In this document: one piece after another, positions 51,360 through 61,392 of the stretch
Layout of the letters: each line of letters begins with the position of its first letter
Numbering within the stretch: the stretch's first letter is position 1
Origin: Halotalea alkalilenta
GTDB lineage: Bacteria; Pseudomonadota; Gammaproteobacteria; Pseudomonadales; Halomonadaceae
DNA: 64,000 nucleotides
Direction of reading: 5' to 3'
Assembly (NCBI RefSeq): GCF_001648175.1
Contig: NZ_CP015243.1
Coordinates: 4,154,001-4,218,000, forward strand
Notes under the pieces: generated by a model
Database searches by the model: none
What the model saw: the letters and a program-made list of their open reading frames with translations, nothing else
What the model was told of the DNA's origin: nothing
Translations under genes and position numbers: made by a program

Positions 51360-52901
51360 TCAATCAGCGATGGGGCGCATCGCCGGGAACAGCAGCACGT
51401 CGCGAATCGAAGCGCTATTGGTGAGCAGCATCACTAAACGATCGATGCCGATGCCCTCGCCCGCGGTCGGCGGCATGCCGTACTCGAGCGCGCGCACATA
51501 GTCGGCGTCATAGTACATGGCTTCGAGATCTCCGGCGTCCTTTTCCGCTGCCTGGGCACGGAAGCGCGCCGCCTGATCCTCGGCGTCGTTGAGCTCGGAG
51601 AAACCGTTGGCGATCTCGCGCCCACCAACGAAGAACTCGAAGCGGTCGGTGACCTCGGGATCGCGGTCGCTGCGCCGCGCCAGCGGGCTGACCTCGGCCG
51701 GATACTCGGTGATGAAGGTCGGCTTGACCAAGCGATGCTCGGCGACCGCTTCGAACACCTCGGTGAGGCGCTTGCCATGACCCCAACTGGGCTTGAGCTC
51801 GATGCCGAGGCGCTGGGCGAGCGCGGTGATGCCGTCGAGGCTTTCGAGTTCGCAAGCCTCGATCCCCTCACCATATCGAAGTACCGCATCCTTCATGCTC
51901 AGCCGGTCGAACGGCTCGGCCAGATCGAGCTCGATCGCCGCTTCATCGTGCCCGAGCATGATCCTGGTGCTACCGAGCACCTCGAGAGCGACCTCGCGCA
52001 GCATCTCTTCGGTGAGATCGATCAGGTCCCGGTAGTCGGCGTATCCCCAGTAGAACTCGAGCATGGTGAACTCGGGATTATGCCGGGTGGAAAGCCCCTC
52101 GTTCCTGAAGTTACGGTTGATCTCGAAGACCCGCTCGAAACCGCCCACCACCAAGCGCTTGAGATAGAGCTCAGGGGCGATCCGCAGGTACATATCGAGA
52201 TCGAGCGCGTTGTGATGGGTGACGAACGGTCTGGCGCTGGCGCCGCCGGGAATCGGCTGCAGCATCGGCGTCTCGACTTCCATGAACGCACGCTCGGTGA
52301 GGAAGCGCCGGATCGCCGCGATCACCCCAGCGCGAACCCGGAAGGTCTCGCGAACCTCCGGATTCATGATCAGATCGACGTAGCGCTGACGGTAGCGGCT
52401 CTCCTGGTCGGTGAGACCGTGGAACTTGTCCGGCAGCGGCCGCAGCCCCTTGGTCAGCAGGCGCGCCTCGCGCATCAATACGTAGAGATCGCCCTTGCCG
52501 GATTTGTGCACCGGCCCATGCGCGCCGACGATGTCACCGATATCCCACCCCTTGACCTCTTCGAGCGTCTCAGTATCGAGCCCGTGCTTGTCGACGTAGA
52601 GCTGAATCTGGCCACTCACGTCCTGGATCACGATGAACGGGCCCCGCTTGCGCATCACCCGCCCGGCGACCGCCGCCTGGCGATCGAGCGCCTCGAGCGC
52701 CGGCTTGTCATACCCACCGAGTTCGAGCTCGAGCTCCGAAGCCAAGCTGTCACGGCGAAAATCGTTGGGGAAGGCGCTGGTGCCCCGCTCGTTAGCCCGC
52801 TCGCGCAGCTGGCTCAGCTTGGCGCGGCGCTCCTGGATCAGATGATTTTCCGGCTCCTGGCCGGGCAACGCGGTGCTTTCAGAGGGGTCCTGGTGGGGCA
52901 T
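51360..52901 (-). CDS. lysS: lysine-tRNA ligase, class II
   Basis: A 513-residue class II synthetase for tRNA-Lys. The N-terminal OB-fold anticodon-binding domain ([21 protein letters not shown]) is followed by the catalytic core with motif 1 ([20 protein letters not shown]), motif 2 ([20 protein letters not shown]) and motif 3 ([15 protein letters not shown]). Length is near the 505 of E. coli. It follows prfB in the same direction after 100 bp, the conserved prfB-lysS pair. Confidence 0.96.
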   Translation of the reverse strand: MPHQDPSESTALPGQEPENHLIQERRAKLSQLRERANERGTSAFPNDFRRDSLASELELELGGYDKPALEALDRQAAVAGRVMRKRGPFIVIQDVSGQIQLYVDKHGLDTETLEEVKGWDIGDIVGAHGPVHKSGKGDLYVLMREARLLTKGLRPLPDKFHGLTDQESRYRQRYVDLIMNPEVRETFRVRAGVIAAIRRFLTERAFMEVETPMLQPIPGGASARPFVTHHNALDLDMYLRIAPELYLKRLVVGGFERVFEINRNFRNEGLSTRHNPEFTMLEFYWGYADYRDLIDLTEEMLREVALEVLGSTRIMLGHDEAAIELDLAEPFDRLSMKDAVLRYGEGIEACELESLDGITALAQRLGIELKPSWGHGKRLTEVFEAVAEHRLVKPTFITEYPAEVSPLARRSDRDPEVTDRFEFFVGGREIANGFSELNDAEDQAARFRAQAAEKDAGDLEAMYYDADYVRALEYGMPPTAGEGIGIDRLVMLLTNSASIRDVLLFPAMRPIAD

Positions 52902-53001
52902 GGTGTATCCTGTCTCGATAGCTTCAAAGCAGTCGATGGTAATGGAAATCTAAACGAGTTCCGGCGAGCCGTGATGGCATCGCCGGGCGGATCATAGCGG
53001 C

Positions 53002-54100
53002 TCAGAGCCCTTGCTTGAGGCTGGCGACGATGAATTCGTCGAGATCGCCATCGAGCACTTTATCGCAGTTGCTGGTCTGCACCCCGGTGCGCAGGTCCTT
53101 GATCCGCTGGTCGTCAAGAACGTAGGAGCGGATCTGGCTGCCCCAGCCGATATCGGACTTCGAATCCTCGAGCTTTTGCTTTTCAGCGTTCCTGAGCTGC
53201 ATTTCGCGCTCGTAGAGCTTCGCCTTGAGCATCTTCATCGCGCGGTCGCGGTTGTTGTGCTGCGAACGCTCGGTCTGGCAGGAGACCACCACGCCAGTCG
53301 GCACGTGGGTGATCCGCACCGCCGAATCGGTGGTGTTGACGTGCTGCCCACCGGCGCCGCTCGAGCGATAGGTATCGGTGCGCAGGTCCGCCGGGTTGAT
53401 GTCGATCTCGATATTGTCGTCGACCTCGGGAGAGAGGAACACCGAAGAGAACGAGGTATGCCGACGCCCGCCCGAGTCGAACGGGCTCTTGCGCACCAGC
53501 CGGTGCACGCCGGTCTCGGTACGCAGCCAGCCGAAGGCATATTCGCCGCGGATGTGCACGGTCGCCGACTTGATCCCCGCCACCTCGCCGGCGCTGACCT
53601 CGACCAGCTCGGTGTCGAAGCCGTGATGCTCGGCCCAGCGCAGGTACATGCGCAGCAGCATGTTGGCCCAGTCCTGCGCCTCGGTGCCACCGGAGCCGGC
53701 CTGGATGTCGAGATAGGCGTTGTTGGCGTCCATCTCGCCCGAGAACATGCGCCGGAACTCGAGCGCGGCGAGGCGCTCCTCGAGGCGGTCGATCTCGACC
53801 ACGATCTCCTCGACGGTGGCCTCGTCATCCTCCATCACCGCCAACTCGAGCAGCTCGGCATTGTCGCCAACCCCAGCGTCGAGGGCGTCGATGGTCGACA
53901 CCACCTGCTCGAGCTGGGCGCGCTCGCGTCCGAGCTTCTGAGCGTATTCGGGATCGTTCCAGACCGTCGGGTTCTCGAGCTCGCGGTTGACTTCTTCTAG
54001 CCGGTCTTTCTTTTCGGCGTAGTCAAAGATACCCCCTCAGGACGTCGGCGCGTTGCGCCAGATCCTTGAGCTGGGCGTTGATCGGATTGATCTCTCGCAT
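53002..54100 (-). CDS. prfB: peptide chain release factor 2, with programmed +1 frameshift
   Basis: RF2 ends translation at UGA and UAA. The gene starts at 54100 ([20 protein letters not shown]) and meets an in-frame TGA at codon 26 (54023-54025). A +1 shift at CTT-TGA-C continues [16 protein letters not shown] to the end, 365 residues in all, the E. coli length. The SPF stop-recognition tripeptide is in [11 protein letters not shown] and the peptidyl-hydrolysis GGQ in [10 protein letters not shown]. The interruption is the classic autoregulatory frameshift, not a defect. Confidence 0.96.
54022..54043 (-). promoter_or_regulatory. prfB programmed frameshift site
   Basis: The minus strand reads AGGGGGTATCTTTGAC. 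The Shine-Dalgarno-like AGGGGG three bases before CTT-TGA is the same stimulator found in E. coli prfB, and the stop is followed by C, a weak termination context. RF2 shortage favours the shift, closing a feedback loop. Confidence 0.93.
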
Positions 54101-54443
54101 ATTGGCTACCGTGGTGTCTGTACGCACGCCGAGACGGGCGGCGCAGGAGAAAACGTCGGCGCCTCACGGCAGGTGGCATTCACCAAACCTTCCCGGGGCG
54201 CATCAGAGGGGGAGCATTGTAGGGCATCGCCCAGCGCAGCGTCATCCGCGCCATATCGACGGTTCGCGACCGCCCGACCGATCGAACCGCCCTTGCCCAC
54301 CCTATAAGCAAAGAGCCAGAGTGAATTGGCCGAGATACTCAAAGGCTGGCTAAAGTGGCAACGGGCCCGAGACGAGGGCTAAAGTGAACTTGAAGCATCG
54401 GGACCATCTCGTCGAACGATAATCAGAAGGGAACACCAACCGG
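54101..54443. other. divergent intergenic region between prfB and the opp cluster
   Basis: This 343-bp stretch separates prfB (minus strand) from the first opp binding protein (plus strand) and should carry promoters for both. No reading frame has coding support. No promoter with good spacing was recognised for the opp side; AACGATAAT near 54415 is a possible -10 without a clear -35. Confidence 0.4.
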
Positions 54444-56018
54444 ATGAAGCGCACTCTTGTCCACGCCACGCTGCTCACCGCCATGCTGGGGCTACCGGCC
54501 CTCGCCCAGGCAGAAACCCTCCGGGTCGGGATCATCGGCGACCCCGCCTCGCTCAGTCCGCCGAAGATCACCGGCGGCGTATGGGAAGAAGATGTGCTGC
54601 GCGATCTGTTCGCCGGGCTCATCGACGTCTCGAGCGACGGCCAGGTGATCCCCGGCGTCGCCGAGCGCTGGGAGGTATCCGAAGACGGAAAGACCTACAC
54701 CTTCCACCTGCGCGACTCGAAATGGTCCGACGGCGAGCCGGTCACCGCCTCCGACTTCGTCTTCGCGCTGCGCTATGCGATCGACCCGAGCAACGCCGCC
54801 ACTGGTGCCGAGCGGCTCTACCCGCTGGTCAATGGCCAGCGCATCGCCGAGGGCGAGGCCGAACCGGACACCCTCGGCGCGAGAGCGGTCGACGACCATA
54901 CCCTCGAACTCACCCTGAGCGAACCCGCCGCGTACTTCCTCAAGATGCTGGTGCTGCCGATCTTCTATCCCCTGCCAGAGCACGCGGTGCAACAGCATGG
55001 CGACGACTGGAGCCGCCCCGACCGGATCGTGGTCAACGGTGCGTTCAAACCGACCCAGTGGATATCGGGCACCGAACTGACCACGGTCAAGAACCCGGAA
55101 TACTTCGACGCCGAGAACGTAGCGCTCGACGGCGTGCGCTACTTCCCGATGGAGGACCGCGAGGCAGGGATCACCCGCTTCCGCGCCAACGAACTCGACG
55201 TGCTGCGGGACTTCCCCGCTTCACGCCATACCTTCCTCCAGCAGACGCTGCCCGATGCGGTTCACATCACACCCAATCTCGGCAGCTACTACTATACCTT
55301 CAACCTGCGCGACAGCCAGCCGACCGCGGATCAGAGAGTGCGCGAAGCGCTGAGCCTCGCCATTCGCCGTGACGTGATCGCCGACCAGCTGCTCGAAGGC
55401 GCGGTCTCTCCCTCCAATGCACTGGTGCCGACCAGTGTCAGCGACTACACCCCCCAGCCCCAGCCGGGTCTCGACCAACCGATCGAGCAACGCCTGGAGC
55501 GCGCCCGGGAGCTGCTCGCGGAAGCAGGCTACGGGCCCGACGAGCCGCTCGAGCTGACCCTGAGTTTCAACGCCGGTACAGAACAGCAGCGTATCGCGGT
55601 GGCGATCGCGGCGATGTGGCAACCACTCGGCGTCCGGGTGCGGATGAACAGCGCCGAGGCCAACGTGCACTACGCCAACCTCCGCCAGGGCGACTTCCAG
55701 ATCGGGCGCGCCGCCTGGATCTCGAGCTACGACGACCCACAGAACTTCCTGCAACTGGTCTACTCCGCCGGCAACAACTACGGCGACTACCAGGACCCGA
55801 CCTTCCGCGACTTGTTCGCCCGCTCCAACGTCGAACAGGATGCGGCCAAGCGGCGCGAGCTGCTCGAGCAGGCCGAGCGGCGGCTGTCTTCCCAGTTCGT
55901 GCATGCCCCGATCTATCTGTACACCGCACGCAATCTGGTCAACCCGAACGTCGAAGGCTGGCAAGACAACGCTCTCGACATCCACCCTGCGCGGTGGATC
56001 AGTATCGAGGCCCAGTAG
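54444..56018 (+). CDS. oligopeptide ABC transporter binding protein, copy 1 (OppA family)
   Basis: A 524-residue periplasmic peptide-binding protein with a signal peptide (MKRTLVHATLLTAMLGLPAL, cleavage after AQA). The family core is evident: GVAERWEVSEDGKTYTFHLR, SKWSDGEPVTASDFVFALR, VVNGAFKPTQW, the PNLGSYYYTFNLRD strand and VREALSLAIRRDVIADQLL. These resemble E. coli OppA. It is the first of four related binding-protein genes before one oppB-oppC-ATPase set. GGGAACACC precedes the ATG. Confidence 0.9.
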   Translation: MKRTLVHATLLTAMLGLPALAQAETLRVGIIGDPASLSPPKITGGVWEEDVLRDLFAGLIDVSSDGQVIPGVAERWEVSEDGKTYTFHLRDSKWSDGEPVTASDFVFALRYAIDPSNAATGAERLYPLVNGQRIAEGEAEPDTLGARAVDDHTLELTLSEPAAYFLKMLVLPIFYPLPEHAVQQHGDDWSRPDRIVVNGAFKPTQWISGTELTTVKNPEYFDAENVALDGVRYFPMEDREAGITRFRANELDVLRDFPASRHTFLQQTLPDAVHITPNLGSYYYTFNLRDSQPTADQRVREALSLAIRRDVIADQLLEGAVSPSNALVPTSVSDYTPQPQPGLDQPIEQRLERARELLAEAGYGPDEPLELTLSFNAGTEQQRIAVAIAAMWQPLGVRVRMNSAEANVHYANLRQGDFQIGRAAWISSYDDPQNFLQLVYSAGNNYGDYQDPTFRDLFARSNVEQDAAKRRELLEQAERRLSSQFVHAPIYLYTARNLVNPNVEGWQDNALDIHPARWISIEAQ

Positions 56019-56026
56019 CTCCCGCT

Positions 56027-56050
56027 ACCGACCGGCGGCTGCCGGTCGGT
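56027..56050 (+). terminator. hairpin after the first opp binding-protein gene
   Basis: A perfect 10-bp stem (ACCGACCGGC and GCCGGTCGGT, 4-nt loop) lies 9 bp after the stop and is not followed by a T run. It could cause partial termination or protect the 3' end of the first message. Confidence 0.45.
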
Positions 56051-56229
56051 GCTCTGCGACCATCGTACTGGTCTCTTGTTGATGCTCGTTCAAGCCCGTA
56101 AATTGATGCCCTTGAACAAAGGTTCATCAAAGCTTGCACGTACTACGAGATCCGCAAACTGTCCTCCGCTGGGGATCGCCGCCGCTTTGATCAGCCAGGC
56201 TCCATATCAACAACAACTCGGAACACCAC

Positions 56230-57828
56230 ATGCGCTCATCCAGATATCTCCTCAAAGCCCTGGCGCTCTCGGGCGGCATGATCGCCTCGCTGCTGCTCGC
56301 CGGCCCCGCGGCCGCGCGCACGCTCAACATCGGCGTGATGGGCGAACTCGCCTCCTTCGACACTTCCCAAGTCGCCGGCGGCGTTTGGGAATCGCAAGTG
56401 CTGATGGACGTCTACGAGGGATTATTGAAGAAGGGGCCGGATGGCGAACCCCTACCAGGCATGGCCACCTCCTGGGAGGTCTCCGAGGACGGCAAGACCT
56501 ATACCTTCCATCTTCGCGAAGGCGCCAAGTGGTCGGACGGCCAGCCAGTGACCGCGGAGGACTTCGTGTTCGGCTGGCGACACCTTCTCGACCCGCAGAA
56601 CGCGTCGAAATACGCCTACATGCTCTACCCGGTGGTCAACGCCGAGGCGGTCAACACCGGCGAACAGCCGCTGGAGCAGCTGGGAATCCGCTCGCTCGAC
56701 GAGGGCCGCACCTTCGAGGTCAGCCTCAATGCGCCAACGCCCTATTTTCTCCAGCTGATGACCCACTACACCGCTTATCCGCAGCCCAAGCATCTCTACG
56801 ATGAATATGGCCGCAGATGGGTCGATCTTGCCAACATCGCCACCAACGGAGCGTTCAAGCCGGTGGGCTGGGTGTCGCAGTCACGCATCGACACGGTGAA
56901 GAACCCCGAGTACTACGACGCCGAACAGGTCGCGCTCGATGGCGTCACCTTCCATACCACCGAGGATCGCAACTCGGCGATCACCCGCTTCCGCGCCGGT
57001 GAGTTCGACATCATCACCGACTACCCTTCGAGCCGTTACGCCTGGTTGAAGGAGAACCTGCCCGAGGCTACCCATATGGCGCCTTATCTCGGCAGCTACT
57101 ACTACGTGCTGAACCAGCGCGAAGGGCGCAAGACCGCCGATCCGCGAGTGCGTGAGGCGCTCAACCTGGCGGTTCGCCGCGACATACTGTCGAACCAGAT
57201 CATGGCCGGCAGCTTCGCCGAGGGGCTCTCCTTCGTGCCACCCGGGGTCAGCCACTACCAGCCCCAGGAAATGGACCTCGGCGACGCGGACTACCAAGAC
57301 CGGCTAGCGCGGGCGAAGGCACTGATGGAAGAGGCCGGCTACACCCCCGCCAACCCGCTGCGGGTGGACCTGCGCTACAACACCGCCGATGAGCACCGCC
57401 AGATCGCGGTGGCGATCGCGGCGATGTGGCGCCCGATAGGGGTCGAGGTCAACATGGTCAACGCCGAGGCCACGGTCCATTACCAGACCATCGCCCAGGG
57501 CGACTTCGACATTGCTCGCGCGGGGTGGATCGCCGACTACAACGACGCCGAGAACTTCCTCACCCTGCTGCGCACAGGGGTGGGCAACAACTACGGCGCC
57601 TACTCCAATCCCGAGTACGACGAACTGATGGCGCAGGCCGCCAACACCCAGGATCTCGACGCCCGCGAGAAAGTACTCGAACAGGCCGAGCACCTGGCGA
57701 TGAACGACTATGCGCTGATTCCGCTGCTCTACTACGTCTCGCGCAACCTGGTCGATCCCTCGATCCGAGGTTGGGAAGACAACGTTCAAGACGACCACCC
57801 CTCACGCTGGGTGAGCTTCGCCGAGTAA
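56230..57828 (+). CDS. oligopeptide ABC transporter binding protein, copy 2 (OppA family)
   Basis: A 532-residue paralogue of the preceding gene, with its own signal peptide (ALALSGGMIASLLLAGPAAA). Matching segments include SWEVSEDGKTYTFHLREGAK, ATNGAFKPVGWVSQSRIDTV, PYLGSYYYVLNQREGRKTAD and VREALNLAVRRDILSNQIM. It differs from copy 1 throughout the ligand pocket, so it likely binds a different peptide range. It begins 211 bp after copy 1, more than a typical operon gap, and may have its own promoter. Confidence 0.9.
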   Translation: MRSSRYLLKALALSGGMIASLLLAGPAAARTLNIGVMGELASFDTSQVAGGVWESQVLMDVYEGLLKKGPDGEPLPGMATSWEVSEDGKTYTFHLREGAKWSDGQPVTAEDFVFGWRHLLDPQNASKYAYMLYPVVNAEAVNTGEQPLEQLGIRSLDEGRTFEVSLNAPTPYFLQLMTHYTAYPQPKHLYDEYGRRWVDLANIATNGAFKPVGWVSQSRIDTVKNPEYYDAEQVALDGVTFHTTEDRNSAITRFRAGEFDIITDYPSSRYAWLKENLPEATHMAPYLGSYYYVLNQREGRKTADPRVREALNLAVRRDILSNQIMAGSFAEGLSFVPPGVSHYQPQEMDLGDADYQDRLARAKALMEEAGYTPANPLRVDLRYNTADEHRQIAVAIAAMWRPIGVEVNMVNAEATVHYQTIAQGDFDIARAGWIADYNDAENFLTLLRTGVGNNYGAYSNPEYDELMAQAANTQDLDAREKVLEQAEHLAMNDYALIPLLYYVSRNLVDPSIRGWEDNVQDDHPSRWVSFAE

Positions 57829-57840
57829 GTCACCGCGATC

Positions 57841-57897
57841 GCCCGGCACCCCGCCGGGCGGCCCTCAGTATCCGGCACCGCCGAGCGGCGGTGCCGG
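57841..57897 (+). repeat. double hairpin between opp binding-protein copies 2 and 3
   Basis: Two G+C-rich hairpins lie side by side: GCCCGGC with GCCGGGC at 57841-57858, and an 11-bp perfect stem CCGGCACCGCC with GGCGGTGCCGG at 57872-57897 (4-nt loop). They fill the 86-bp gap and end 17 bp before the next start codon, where they could limit or tune its translation. Confidence 0.5.
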
Positions 57898-57914
57898 CCA
57901 GATCGAGTTTGCCG

Positions 57915-59525
57915 ATGACATCCCTGCTCTTCATCCCGTCCTCTCGCCTCAAGCGTATCCTCGCCGCTGGCTGCAGCGCGCTGCTGTTCGCCGCCCTCGC
58001 CCCACCGCTCCAGGCGGCCACTTTGCGCATGGCGATCCAGGGCGAGCCGGCCTCGCTGGCACCGGCCAGAGTCAACGGCACCGTATTCGACAATGACGTG
58101 CTGGGGGATCTCTACGAAGGCCTGGTGACGCTCGACGCCACGGGTCGATACATACCGGGCGTCGCCAGCGGCTGGCAGGTCAGCGACGACGGGCGGACCT
58201 ATACTTTCGAACTGCGCGAGGACGCCCGATGGTCCGATGGCGAGCCGGTCAAGGCCGTGGACTTCGTTACCGCCTTTCGCACCGCGCTCGATCCCAAGTC
58301 GCCGTCGGTCTACGCCAGCCTGTTCTATCCGATCGAGGGCGCGCAGCAAGCGGCCCGGGGCGAAGTGGCGCTGGAGTCGATCGGCGTAAGCGCGGAAAAC
58401 GAGCATCAATTGCGCATCGAGCTGGTCCAGCCGATCACCTATTTGCCGGCGCTGCTCGCCCACATCGCCGCTTCTCCGCTGCCGACCCATCTGATCGAGC
58501 GCCTGGGCGATGACTGGAGCAGCATCGATGAGATCGTCACCAACGGCGCTTTCGCACCTCGCAGCTGGGTTTCCCACGACCACCTGAGCGCGGTCAAGAA
58601 CCCCTATTTCCATGCGGCCGAAAGCGTAGCCCTGGAAGGTATCGACTACTATCCGATGGAGGATCCCGCAGCCGGAGTACAGCGTTTCCGCGCGGGCGAA
58701 TTCGACGTCGTACGCAGCTTCCCGGTTGGAGACTATCCGCGGCTCGCGCAGCAGTTGGGTGAGCAGGTCAGACTCTCGACCGAGCTCGGGGTCTACTACT
58801 ACGCGCTCAATCAGCGCGATGGCCAGCCGACGAGCGATAAGCGCGTGCGCGAAGCGCTCAACCTGGCCATCGACCGCGAGGTGATCGCCGATAAGATCAT
58901 GCAGGGCACGGTGATCCCCGCCGAGAGCTTCGTCCCCCCCGGCGTCGATCACTATCAAGGCGCGCAGATGCCTGGGCTGGACGCCCCGCTCGACCAGCGC
59001 CAAGCGAGGGCGCGTACGCTGCTCTCGGATGCCGGCTACTCAGCCTCGCCGCTCGTGCTGCGCCTGGCCTTCAACGAGAATCGCACCAATCGCAGCATCG
59101 CCATCGCGGTGGCGGCGATGTGGCGCGCCATAGGAGTCGAGACCGAGCTGGTCAACGCCGAGGCGAGCGTGCACTTCTCCAATCTCGCTGGCGGTCAGTT
59201 CGGCATCGGCCGGGCAAGCTGGATCGGAGACTACGATGACGCAGACAACTTCCTCGGCATATTGCAAAGCGGCAACGCCAAGAACTACGGCGGCTATCGC
59301 GATGACCAGTTCGATGCCCTGCTCGAGCGCGCCGCCGCCGAACAGGACCAGCAGCGCCGAGCGGCGATACTCCAGGCCGCGGAGGCGCAGGCGCTCGATG
59401 ACTATGCGCTGCTGCCGCTCTACTTCGACGCTTCACGCAATCTCGTCGCCGAGGGTGTAAAGGGCTGGCAGGACAACGTACTCAACCGACATCTCGCCCG
59501 CTGGTTATCGCTGCAAGCACAGTGA
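57915..59525 (+). CDS. oligopeptide ABC transporter binding protein, copy 3 (OppA family)
   Basis: A 536-residue OppA-type protein with signal peptide (RLKRILAAGCSALLFAALA, cleavage near LQA). Shared elements are GWQVSDDGRTYTFELREDAR, WSDGEPVKAVDFVTAFR, IVTNGAFAPRSWVS, GVYYYALNQRDGQPTSDKRV and REALNLAIDREVIADKIM. The frame is open about 490 bp upstream over copy 2; the ATG at 57915 begins the signal peptide. The ribosome-binding site is weak and the double hairpin lies just upstream, so expression may be low or regulated. Confidence 0.88.
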   Translation: MTSLLFIPSSRLKRILAAGCSALLFAALAPPLQAATLRMAIQGEPASLAPARVNGTVFDNDVLGDLYEGLVTLDATGRYIPGVASGWQVSDDGRTYTFELREDARWSDGEPVKAVDFVTAFRTALDPKSPSVYASLFYPIEGAQQAARGEVALESIGVSAENEHQLRIELVQPITYLPALLAHIAASPLPTHLIERLGDDWSSIDEIVTNGAFAPRSWVSHDHLSAVKNPYFHAAESVALEGIDYYPMEDPAAGVQRFRAGEFDVVRSFPVGDYPRLAQQLGEQVRLSTELGVYYYALNQRDGQPTSDKRVREALNLAIDREVIADKIMQGTVIPAESFVPPGVDHYQGAQMPGLDAPLDQRQARARTLLSDAGYSASPLVLRLAFNENRTNRSIAIAVAAMWRAIGVETELVNAEASVHFSNLAGGQFGIGRASWIGDYDDADNFLGILQSGNAKNYGGYRDDQFDALLERAAAEQDQQRRAAILQAAEAQALDDYALLPLYFDASRNLVAEGVKGWQDNVLNRHLARWLSLQAQ

Positions 59526-59711
59526 GCCGGGAGATGATCAGACGCATCGACACCGACCCAAGCTTGGGAGCTTGGCGCACTTCCCCACGTACGATGGGCA
59601 GCGTCAACCCAGGCTGCCGCCAAAACGTGCATGGCACGATAGTTGCCTAATCATCTACCGTATCGGCACCGCGATCCGGCGCCGACGGTAAAGCCGTTTC
59701 AGGAGCAACGC

Positions 59712-61337
59712 ATGCTTCATCGACTGTTCTCGGGCCTATCCTCTCGCGCCCGACCGCTCAGGGGTCCAATCACCGGGGCGCTACTGCTCGGCCTGCTCCC
59801 CTTCGCCTCGGCCCAAGCGGCGACCATCCATATCGCCAATGGCGCCGAACCCGGCACGCTCGATCCACAGAAGGCCTCGGGCGACTGGGAAACACGCATT
59901 ACCCGCGAGCTGTTCGAACCATTGGTGGGATACGACGCCCAAGGTGAACTCACCCCCGGGCTCGCCGACCGCTGGGAAGTATCGGACGATGGCAGGACCT
60001 ATCGATTCCATCTGCGCGAAGCGCAATGGTCGGATGGCCAGGAAATCACCGCCGCGGATGCGGTGTTCGCGCTGCGCCGGCTGCTCGCGCCCCAGACCGC
60101 AGCCTACAACGCCAACCTCTACTACCCGATCGAGGGTGCCGAGTCGGTCAACCGCGGTGACGCCACGCCCGACACCCTCGGGGTGGAGGCGCTCGACGAA
60201 CGCACGCTGGAGATACGGCTGACCCAGCCCACCGCCTATTTCCTCCAAGCGATGGCGATGACTGAATCCGCACCGCTACCCGAGCACTACATCGATCAGG
60301 CGCTCGACCAACCGGGAGCGCGCTGGGTCATCCCCGGTAAACTGGTGGTCAGCGGCGCCTTCCAACTCACCGCCTGGACGCCACAGACCGAAATCCGGCT
60401 CGAGAAGAATCCCAGCTTCCATGCGGCCGACCAGGTGAAGCTCGATACCGCGGTGCTCTACCCACTCGACGATGCCCAGGCGGCGCTCAACCGCTTTCGC
60501 ACCGCAGAGATCGACATCTCCTACCTCGGCGTCCCGTCATCCCAGATCGGCTGGGCCAGAGAGAATCTCGAACACGAGCTTCGGATCAATCCGATCCTCG
60601 GCGAGTACTACTACGTGCTCAACCAGCGCGAAGGCTCGACGCTTGCCGACAAGCGGGTGCGGGAGGCGCTCAACCTCGCCGTTCGCCGCGAGGTGATCAC
60701 CGACACCATCCTCGGCATGGGCCAGATTCCCTCCTACTGGTACCTGCCCCGGGCGATGTCCGGCAATGCAGGCGGCACGATGGGCTTCATGCAAGAACCG
60801 CTCGAGCAGCGCCTGGACCGCGCTCGCGCGCTGCTCACCGAGGCAGGCTACGGCCCAGGCCAGCCGCTCGAGCTGGAGATTGCCTACAACACGCTCGAAG
60901 ACCATCGCAAAGTGGCGGTGGCGATCGCTGCGATGTGGCGCGCGATCGGGATCGAGACTCGGCTGACCAACCGCGAGACGGCGGTGCACTTCGCCACCCT
61001 GCGCCAGGGCGACTTCCAGGTCGGCCGCTACGGTGCGATTGCCACCGTGGACGATCCGTTCGATCTGCTCAGCTCCTTCGTCACCGGTGCCAGCGGCAAC
61101 TACAGCGGCTACACCAATCCGGCCTACGACCAGCTGGTCGCGCGCAGCACCGCCGAGCTCGACCCTACACGCCGCGCTGAGCTGCTGACCGAAGCTCAGC
61201 AGCAACTGCTCGACGACTACGCACTAGTGCCACTCTATGACTACGTCTCGACCAAACTCGTCTCCGACAGGGTTCAGGGCTGGCAAGGCAATCCGCTCGA
61301 TGTCCATCCACTTCGCTACATGAGCGTCACCGAGTGA
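59712..61337 (+). CDS. oligopeptide ABC transporter binding protein, copy 4 (OppA family)
   Basis: A 541-residue paralogue. The ATG at 59712 follows AGGAG with good spacing and starts the signal peptide (ITGALLLGLLPFASAQA); an open frame 69 bp upstream was rejected. Family blocks are RWEVSDDGRTYRFHLREAQW, LVVSGAFQLTAWTPQTEI, GEYYYVLNQREGSTLADKRV and REALNLAVRREVITDTIL. It is the copy nearest the permeases, 55 bp before oppB, and is probably the one most tightly co-expressed with them. Confidence 0.9.
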   Translation: MLHRLFSGLSSRARPLRGPITGALLLGLLPFASAQAATIHIANGAEPGTLDPQKASGDWETRITRELFEPLVGYDAQGELTPGLADRWEVSDDGRTYRFHLREAQWSDGQEITAADAVFALRRLLAPQTAAYNANLYYPIEGAESVNRGDATPDTLGVEALDERTLEIRLTQPTAYFLQAMAMTESAPLPEHYIDQALDQPGARWVIPGKLVVSGAFQLTAWTPQTEIRLEKNPSFHAADQVKLDTAVLYPLDDAQAALNRFRTAEIDISYLGVPSSQIGWARENLEHELRINPILGEYYYVLNQREGSTLADKRVREALNLAVRREVITDTILGMGQIPSYWYLPRAMSGNAGGTMGFMQEPLEQRLDRARALLTEAGYGPGQPLELEIAYNTLEDHRKVAVAIAAMWRAIGIETRLTNRETAVHFATLRQGDFQVGRYGAIATVDDPFDLLSSFVTGASGNYSGYTNPAYDQLVARSTAELDPTRRAELLTEAQQQLLDDYALVPLYDYVSTKLVSDRVQGWQGNPLDVHPLRYMSVTE

Positions 61338-61392
61338 AAGCGCAAGGCTCCCAAGACTCTTCCATCCCCCGGCTTTGGAATGCACGTACGCC

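Noticed and set aside
53002..54100. prfB as a broken gene
   Set aside because: The in-frame TGA is the known programmed frameshift, with its stimulatory AGGGGG and slippery CTT-TGA-C intact.
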